Shown in pieces: positions 6,140 to 10,490 of a DNA stretch of 10,490 bases. The notes below the pieces were generated by a model that worked only from the letters and a program-made list of their open reading frames with translations, did no database searches and was not told the origin of the DNA. The position numbers were made by a program, and so were the translations under genes. Every line of letters begins with the position of its first letter. The stretch's first letter is position 1. This DNA is from an uncultured Bacteroidales bacterium (GTDB lineage Bacteria > Bacteroidota > Bacteroidia > Bacteroidales > Paludibacteraceae), in assembly GCA_937885465.1 (NCBI GenBank), contig CAKZZM010000120.1:1-10490 (forward strand), read 5' to 3'.

Positions 6140-7466
6140 GTGTCATATACGCCGGTACAAGGAGCGTTTCTCCGTCTTTGCGTAAGTCTTTGGTATAAAC
6201 TAAATACCGATTACCGACGCGAGAGGAGTATTTCTTGCAGAACTCATCCAAAGAAGCATGTGTTTTGTAGCCGGAGGACTTTACTTCTATTGGGCATATC
6301 TTGTTCCCGCGAGACAACAAGAAGTCGATCTCATAATTGTGTTTTTGATCTCTTGGAAAGGTATAGTAGAATAATTGATTTCCCGATGCCGTTAACATCT
6401 GAGCAATCAAATTTTCATATACATAACCGAGGTTTGCCTCCAACTTATCACTGAGCAACTTGTTATAGATAACATTTTCTGTGAAGTCTTTGTCCCAAAA
6501 ACAAAGTGTCACAAATAAGCCTGTGTCACCGACAAATATCTTATAGACGTTCACATCTTCGGTAAGCAACATGCCTACATTGGGGTCGTTGGAATGATAA
6601 GCGACATTAACCGTCATTGAGTCTTTCATCATTGCAACTATTTCGCTAACAGAATCAGCACGGTCGTTTTTCAATACTGTTGATACTTGATAGCGTGAAG
6701 CATTGTTCATCAGTTGAGCCGGAGCTGCTTTGAAAAGTAATTCAGCTTTTCCGGTAGAATCCAGTTTCTGGAAATCCTCTAAATACAACTCAATTATCTC
6801 CCGCTTAGTTTGATCAACCAAACTAAGGTTAGTGGTGTCCAAATAGGTGTTTACAGCTTGTGGCATACCGCCTACCATCATATATAGGCGCAGTTCGCGC
6901 ATCTTGGTTCGTGTTAGCGCATCGCCTACGGACATACGGGCATCTAATTGCTGCTGCAATAGTGGAATAGTAGCCGTGTCTCCCAGTGCCCAACGGAACT
7001 CTTCATAATCCATCGGGTACATATTCAACCGGGTCTCCTCGCTCGGAATAGTGATATGTTGCGTGTTCTTTTTAATGCTGATGAGCGAACCTGTTTCGAT
7101 GTAATCATACCGACCGTCTTGCACAAGATATTTAATTGCCTGGCGAGCTTTGGGACATTGCTGTACCTCATCAAAGATAATAACAGACTTGCGATGATGT
7201 AATACAACCCTGTAATGTTGCTGGAGATAAGTGAAAATATCGTTAAGATTGTTAAGGTCATTCCATAAATCAAAAACTTTTTGTTCCGCTTTGTTGAAGT
7301 CAATCAGGATGTATGAATCATACTCATTCTTTGCAAATTGTTCCGCAATAGTGGATTTGCCAATACGGCGGGCGCCTTTGATGAGTAATGCAGTTTTGCC
7401 GTTACGCGTATTTTTCCACTCCAACATTTTGGAATAGATTTTACGTTTGAAAACTCTTTCTTCCAT
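6129..7466 (-). CDS. AAA+ ATPase with AAA_14 and PD-(D/E)XK-like DUF4143 domain (paralogue B)
   Basis: It has the same architecture as the gene at 4254-5588. Walker A is GARRIGKST at 31-39, Walker B ends in D99-E100, and IETGSLIS and a YPMDYEEFRWALGD block follow. NYEIDFLLSR (377-386) with PIEVKSS (392-398) forms E379-x-D381 ... E394-x-K396. The N-terminal 160 and C-terminal 70 residues are nearly the same as in paralogue A. The middle part (about 190-330) is more diverged, which suggests that this region determines specificity or partner choice. The start at 7466 lies about 16 bases after the predicted transcription start. It has its own promoter and terminator, so the two copies are independent units and not an operon. 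Confidence 0.9.
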   Translation of the reverse strand: MEERVFKRKIYSKMLEWKNTRNGKTALLIKGARRIGKSTIAEQFAKNEYDSYILIDFNKAEQKVFDLWNDLNNLNDIFTYLQQHYRVVLHHRKSVIIFDEVQQCPKARQAIKYLVQDGRYDYIETGSLISIKKNTQHITIPSEETRLNMYPMDYEEFRWALGDTATIPLLQQQLDARMSVGDALTRTKMRELRLYMMVGGMPQAVNTYLDTTNLSLVDQTKREIIELYLEDFQKLDSTGKAELLFKAAPAQLMNNASRYQVSTVLKNDRADSVSEIVAMMKDSMTVNVAYHSNDPNVGMLLTEDVNVYKIFVGDTGLFVTLCFWDKDFTENVIYNKLLSDKLEANLGYVYENLIAQMLTASGNQLFYYTFPRDQKHNYEIDFLLSRGNKICPIEVKSSGYKTHASLDEFCKKYSSRVGNRYLVYTKDLRKDGETLLVPAYMTPLL

Positions 7467-7488
7467 AATAGTTAATTTTAAAACGCTG

Positions 7489-7521
7489 CAAAGATACTAC
7501 TTTTTTTGCGATATTTCCAAA
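7489..7521 (-). promoter_or_regulatory. Bacteroidetes-type promoter of paralogue B
   Basis: Minus strand: TTTG (7521-7518), 21 bases, TATCTTTG (7496-7489), followed by the same CAGC sequence as in the promoter of paralogue A. Confidence 0.78.
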
Positions 7522-7564
7522 TTATTTACAAAGAAAATCACATTTCCCGCAAATTTATATAATC

Positions 7565-7625
7565 AGATAACAACATTAACCGCTAATTTTTACAATTAGA
7601 TAGCAACATTACCCGCTAATTTTTA
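7565..7625. repeat. 28-bp direct repeat, period 33
   Basis: 7565-7592 and 7598-7625 agree at 26 of 28 bases (core CAACATTA(A/C)CCGCTAATTT). They lie in the AT-rich intergenic region upstream of paralogue B. Confidence 0.85.
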
Positions 7626-7770
7626 TGTCCCCAAAACTACATCTCCCTAAAATGTATGTTTCATTATCCCAATTTTATGAAATGAAGTGAAGAATTACTG
7701 TCAAGTATGTCAAAAACATAAATGAAACTGTAACAGATTCAAAATACAATCTGAATTATGCAATAGTTTT

Positions 7771-7855
7771 GCACAAAAACAAGATTATGTATTTGTATTT
7801 TTTGCACCAAAACAAGATTATCAAACACAAAGAATCGCACCAAAATAAGTTTTTA
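7771..7855. repeat. 18-bp unit repeated three times, period exactly 33
   Basis: GCAC(A/C)AAAACAAGATTAT starts at 7771 and 7804, with a degenerate third copy at 7837. The 15-base spacers differ from one another. The first copy begins with a TAGTTTTG box (7764-7771) and each unit starts like the region just after a Bacteroidetes -7 box. No further gene is seen between 7522 and 7946. Confidence 0.75.
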
Positions 7856-7868
7856 TCAAAATATCAGA
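7850..7868. repeat. Right end of ATPase cassette 3
   Basis: TTTTTATCAAAATATCAGA is identical to 5747-5765, and its reverse complement matches the left-end motifs at 4231 and 6107. It lies 384 bases upstream of the start codon of paralogue B. Confidence 0.75.
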
Positions 7869-7946
7869 CTATCTGTGACGTGCAGGGTACTTAACGGATA
7901 CCGAAAGAATAAGCAAACCTTGATGTAACATGAATCTTAAAAATAG

Positions 7947-7954
7947 TATATTTG
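7947..7954 (+). promoter_or_regulatory. Possible -7 box for the neuB operon
   Basis: TATATTTG matches TAnnTTTG, but a TTTG-like -33 element is not at the right distance (CTTG at 7919-7922 is 24 bases away). A start near 7961 would place the hairpin repeat at 7972-8017 in the leader. Confidence 0.4.
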
Positions 7955-7971
7955 ACTAATGTAAAAAATGT

Positions 7972-8017
7972 CTATCCTCTCGTATCTGTCCCGTATGTCT
8001 CTCGTAAGTGAGGCGTG
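7972..8017 (+). repeat. 46-bp hairpin element, copy 1 (upstream of neuB)
   Basis: It matches 8935-8980 at 43 of 46 bases. The stem ATGTCTC (7995-8001) with GAGGCGT (8010-8016) contains two G-T pairs that become C-G and T-A in the other copy. The loop is TCGTAAGT. It ends 43 bases before the neuB start. Confidence 0.85.
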
Positions 8018-8060
8018 ATGCAAAATGTAACAATAAAACCTTGAAACACAATAAAGAAAT

Positions 8061-8933
8061 ATGAAAGCACCCATTATAATAGCAGAAATCGGTTGTAATC
8101 ACAAAGGTGATATGACAATCGCAAAAGAGATGATTCAGACGGCTGCGCTGTACTGCAAAGCAGATGTGGTCAAGTTCCAAAAACGCTGCAACCGTGAGTT
8201 GCTGACTCCCGAAGAGTACAACGCGCCGCATCCTCATCCGGAAAACTCGTATGGTGCCACTTACGGCGAGCACCGCGAGTTCTTGGAGTTCACGCTTGAC
8301 CAACACCGCCAACTGAAAGCATGGTGTGAGGAGTTTGGCATCGTCTATTCCACTTCTGTTTGGGATTTGACATCAGCCAAAGAGATTGCTTCGCTCCAAC
8401 CAAAACTCATTAAGATTCCTTCCGCCTGCAATCTCAACAAAGAGATGCTCGGCTGGTTGTGCGACAACTATGAGGGAGAGATTCACCTCTCGTTCGGTAT
8501 GACCACCAAAGCCGAAGAAGAAGAGATAGTCTCGTTCTTCGAGCAAAAAGGCAGGAACAAAGATCTGGTACTTTATAACTGCACAAGCGGTTATCCTGTG
8601 CCTTTTGAAGATATATGCCTGTTGGAACTCACACGTATGCGTGAGCAGTATGCCCACCGCGTGAAAGGCATCGGTTTTAGTGGTCACCATTTGGGAATCG
8701 CTGTTGATTCCGCAGCTGTCGCATTGGGAGCAGAGTATATAGAGCGGCATTATACGCTTGACCGCACATGGAAGGGTACCGACCATGCTGCCTCGTTAGA
8801 GCCGGATGGTGTCCGCAAACTTGCCCGCAACTGCCGCGCAGTAGCCAAGGCGCTTACCTACAAAAGCGAAGATGTGCTACCTATAGAACAGGTTCAGCGC
8901 AATAAACTGAAGAAAAATCAGATTAAGTGGTAA
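8061..8933 (+). CDS. neuB: NeuB-family nonulosonate (N-acetylneuraminate) synthase
   Basis: This TIM-barrel enzyme condenses phosphoenolpyruvate with an N-acyl hexosamine (ManNAc or a relative) to form a nine-carbon sugar acid for surface polysaccharide. Family motifs run the full length: IAEIGCNHKGD (7-17), KFQ (38-40), STSVWD (97-102), IKIPSACN (117-124), LSFGMTT (143-149), YNCTSGYPVP (172-181), GFSGHHLG (205-212) and IERHYTLDRTWKGTDHAAS (227-245). His209 and His230 correspond to the metal-binding histidines of meningococcal NeuB. At 290 residues it ends after the barrel and lacks the C-terminal SAF (antifreeze-like) domain of the roughly 345-residue enzymes; the natural stop and the repeat after it give no sign of recent truncation. 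The exact substrate cannot be told from the sequence. Its composition is much more GC-rich than that of the next gene. Confidence 0.9.
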   Translation: MKAPIIIAEIGCNHKGDMTIAKEMIQTAALYCKADVVKFQKRCNRELLTPEEYNAPHPHPENSYGATYGEHREFLEFTLDQHRQLKAWCEEFGIVYSTSVWDLTSAKEIASLQPKLIKIPSACNLNKEMLGWLCDNYEGEIHLSFGMTTKAEEEEIVSFFEQKGRNKDLVLYNCTSGYPVPFEDICLLELTRMREQYAHRVKGIGFSGHHLGIAVDSAAVALGAEYIERHYTLDRTWKGTDHAASLEPDGVRKLARNCRAVAKALTYKSEDVLPIEQVQRNKLKKNQIKW

Positions 8934-8934
8934 A

Positions 8935-8980
8935 CTATCCTCTCGTATCTGTCCCGTACGTCTCTCATAAGTGAGACGTG
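8935..8980 (+). repeat. 46-bp hairpin element, copy 2 (upstream of the pyruvyl transferase)
   Basis: It begins one base after the neuB stop codon. The perfect stem ACGTCTC (8958-8964) with GAGACGT (8973-8979) has loop TCATAAGT. The ATG of the next gene follows 33 bases later. Confidence 0.85.
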
Positions 8981-9012
8981 GCATAATATGAATCCCTTTA
9001 GAAAATATATAC

Positions 9013-10227
9013 ATGAAAATGCTGTTGCGAAAGTTCAAGAAGTTTGTAAAAAATTTAAAACTCAAACTACAAAAAACGCATTATAGGTACATGGATTATC
9101 CTATAATAGGTTCTCCTGTACCCAAACAAGAAATATTATATAGTGCAACGCATATATCTGCTTTTACGTATGCAAATATGGGAGATTGTGTGTTGCCCAT
9201 AAGTTTAAGAAAGTTGTTCTCAGATTATCTGGGAGTAAACAAATGGCATAATGGGCATATAGATGACATAGTAGATAATTTAGATATCCAATTGATGAAT
9301 CTTGATGATTTTATAGTTATTGGTGGAGGTGGCCTTTTTGACATACCAACTTATCCCGAACCTATTAAGAATAATTTATCAGGTTGGCTATTAAAGTTAG
9401 ATGTAGATCATTTGAAGAAAATTAATAAGCCAGTAATTTTGTTTGCGGTCGGATATAATTTATTTCGTAACCAAGCTGATTTTGCTCCCATTTTTACTCA
9501 AAACATTAATGAATTTGTAAAAAAAGCATCATTTGTAGGATTACGTAATCATGGTAGCATTGAAAAAGTAAAAACATATTTGCAAGCGCAAGATTTAAAG
9601 GAAAAGTTGTGTTTCCAACCTTGTATGACAACATTAATTTCTAAATTATATCCCAACTTTATAGAGGATTATAATATGAAAGAAGATTTTATTGCTATTA
9701 ATTGTGCTTATGATAGAGAGCAATTTAGGGTTGATAACCACTTGCGATATATGTCAATTGCTAAAGTAGCTAAAAGATTATCCGAGTTTACAAAAATTAA
9801 AGTGTATGCGCATAAAGAAGCAGATAAACAAATTTTAGAGGATCTCAATAAGCAAAAAGTTCTTTACGAGGTCGTTGAGTTTAGAACCGCAGAAGATGTA
9901 ATAAAAGAGTATGCCAAACCGCGATTGGTAATAGGGATGCGTGGACATGCTCAAATGATACCTTTTGGTTGTCACACTCCTATATTATCAATTATATCTC
10001 ATGATAAAATGCAATATTTCTTAGACGATATTCATCATCCAGCATGGGGAGTCGAGATAAATGATCCAGAGTTTGAAAATAAGTTGTATAACAAAGCCGT
10101 ATATAGTTACGCGCATTATAAAGATACAATTAATGATATTGCAAATGAGCAAGAAATACTTTGGCAAATAACATTGTGTAATATGCATAAAATAAAAGAA
10201 ATAGTTCAATCGCCATGCAAACAATAG
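9013..10227 (+). CDS. Polysaccharide pyruvyl transferase family protein (CsaB-like)
   Basis: It belongs to the family that adds ketal-linked pyruvate from phosphoenolpyruvate to a sugar of a surface polysaccharide. Visible motifs are MGDCVLPISLRKLF (56-69), VIGGGGLFD (102-110), FVGLRNHGS (174-182) and the C-terminal LVIGMRGHAQMIPFG (305-319) followed by CHTPIL. At 404 residues it is of usual length. A basic start (KMLLRKFKKFVKNLKLKLQK) suggests membrane association but no signal peptide or transmembrane segment is seen. The ATG at 9013 is chosen; a second ATG at 9019 is possible. The gene is strikingly AT-rich next to neuB, as is common for recently acquired capsule genes. It follows neuB by 79 bases and overlaps the truncated neuA by 13 bases, so the three were probably one operon. 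The acceptor sugar is unknown. Confidence 0.82.
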   Translation: MKMLLRKFKKFVKNLKLKLQKTHYRYMDYPIIGSPVPKQEILYSATHISAFTYANMGDCVLPISLRKLFSDYLGVNKWHNGHIDDIVDNLDIQLMNLDDFIVIGGGGLFDIPTYPEPIKNNLSGWLLKLDVDHLKKINKPVILFAVGYNLFRNQADFAPIFTQNINEFVKKASFVGLRNHGSIEKVKTYLQAQDLKEKLCFQPCMTTLISKLYPNFIEDYNMKEDFIAINCAYDREQFRVDNHLRYMSIAKVAKRLSEFTKIKVYAHKEADKQILEDLNKQKVLYEVVEFRTAEDVIKEYAKPRLVIGMRGHAQMIPFGCHTPILSIISHDKMQYFLDDIHHPAWGVEINDPEFENKLYNKAVYSYAHYKDTINDIANEQEILWQITLCNMHKIKEIVQSPCKQ

Positions 10228-10349
10228 CGTTTATACCGGTAAGGGGAGGGAGTAAGTCAATCCCGCTAAAGAACATACGCCTATTCTGCGGCAAGCCTTT
10301 GGTGTGCTGGAATATTGATACGATGGAGGCAGAACAACACCACTTATAG
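10215..10349 (+). pseudogene. neuA: Truncated neuA (acylneuraminate cytidylyltransferase), 44 codons
   Basis: ATG at 10215 starts IAFIPVRGGSKSIPLKNIR, the nucleotide-binding signature of CMP-sialic acid synthetases, then LFCGKPLVCW. Similarity ends about residue 32. The frame closes at TAG 10347-10349 exactly where the 64-bp repeat block begins. A complete protein has about 225 or more residues, so this is a broken gene: the CTP-binding loop is present but the rest of the fold is missing. It overlaps the preceding gene by 13 bases. Without another neuA elsewhere, activation of the NeuB product to its CMP form would be blocked. Confidence 0.8.
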
Positions 10350-10412
10350 CATAAAAAATAGCAGCGGTCGGATGACCACCACTATACAAAACGATCTTTG
10401 ACATACTGACAG
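10349..10412. repeat. 64-bp repeat block, copy 2
   Basis: It is a direct copy of 6057-6120. The hairpin arms GGTC/GACC around GGAT are kept although the loop and one arm base differ from copy 1. It ends in GATCTTTGACATACTGACAG (10393-10412), a left-end motif of the ATPase cassettes. It begins at the premature stop codon of neuA. Confidence 0.85.
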
Positions 10413-10422
10413 ACTTATAGGA

Positions 10423-10490
10423 CTATAACCATTGATCCACATCGGATAGAAGGAAATCATCCAAACGGATTCCTCCTGTGCCAATAATAT
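10423..10490 (-). CDS. 3' end of an unidentified gene running off the window
   Basis: The minus strand is open from the window edge to TAG at 10425-10423, giving a C-terminus of 21 residues, GGIRLDDFLLSDVDQWL at the end. I do not recognise the family. Support comes mainly from context: the stop codon lies 10 bases from a cassette left-end motif, as the stops of the two minus-strand ATPases lie 8 and 13 bases from theirs. Confidence 0.45.
   Translation of the reverse strand, partial: IIGTGGIRLDDFLLSDVDQWL

Noticed and set aside
7771..7855. CRISPR-like array of three repeats with differing spacers
   Set aside because: Repeats of 18 bp and spacers of 15 bp are too short, the third repeat is degenerate, and no cas genes are present.
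7956..8312. Minus-strand open frame over the start of neuB, sharing a peptide with one at 8877-9065
   Set aside because: The shared peptide is only the reverse translation of the 46-bp hairpin repeat; the plus-strand genes are clearly the real ones.

Overview
The window looks like an accessory region of a Bacteroidales genome (Bacteroides/Prevotella/Porphyromonas-like). The main reason is the promoters: four genes are preceded by the Bacteroidetes pattern TTTG, 20-21 bases, TAnnTTTG, with almost no Shine-Dalgarno sequences. Gene content (AlbA_2/Schlafen-type regulator, AAA_14/DUF4143 ATPases, a nonulosonate/capsule locus) fits that group. The species cannot be told from the sequence.

Layout. 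(1) 1-538: noncoding, rich in stem-loops and short repeats, ending in a good promoter. (2) 539-1963: an AlbA_2 + GHKL-like ATPase + winged-helix protein, with an octanucleotide tandem repeat inside the reading frame. (3) 1964-2744: gene-free but strongly folded. It holds two diverged copies of a structured element, an intrinsic terminator and heptamer repeats. (4) 2874-7466: three AAA+ ATPase/DUF4143 genes, one on the plus strand and two close paralogues on the minus strand. (5) 7467-8060: AT-rich intergenic DNA with two 33-base-period repeats. (6) 8061-10349: a surface-polysaccharide locus with neuB, a polysaccharide pyruvyl transferase, and a neuA cut off after about 44 codons. (7) 10423-10490: the 3' end of an unidentified minus-strand gene.

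The most interesting point is that each of the three DUF4143 ATPase genes lies between inverted copies of a short repeated motif (core TGAYATWTTG..., left ends introduced by GAYCTTTGAYAT). They therefore form three consecutive cassettes, and a fourth left end appears at 10393 beside the next minus-strand gene. This suggests a family of small inverted-repeat-bounded, single-gene cassettes. No transposase or recombinase is present in the window, so movement would have to be driven in trans or be historical.

The nonulosonate genes look like a damaged operon. neuB lacks the usual C-terminal SAF domain, neuA is truncated where a copy of a 64-base repeat block begins, and a second, shorter neuA-like start sits beside another copy of that block at 6036. 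The two blocks are direct repeats flanking about 4.3 kb (third ATPase + neuB + pyruvyl transferase), so this segment could be lost or gained by recombination. A 46-base hairpin element, with substitutions that preserve the stem, precedes both neuB and the pyruvyl transferase.
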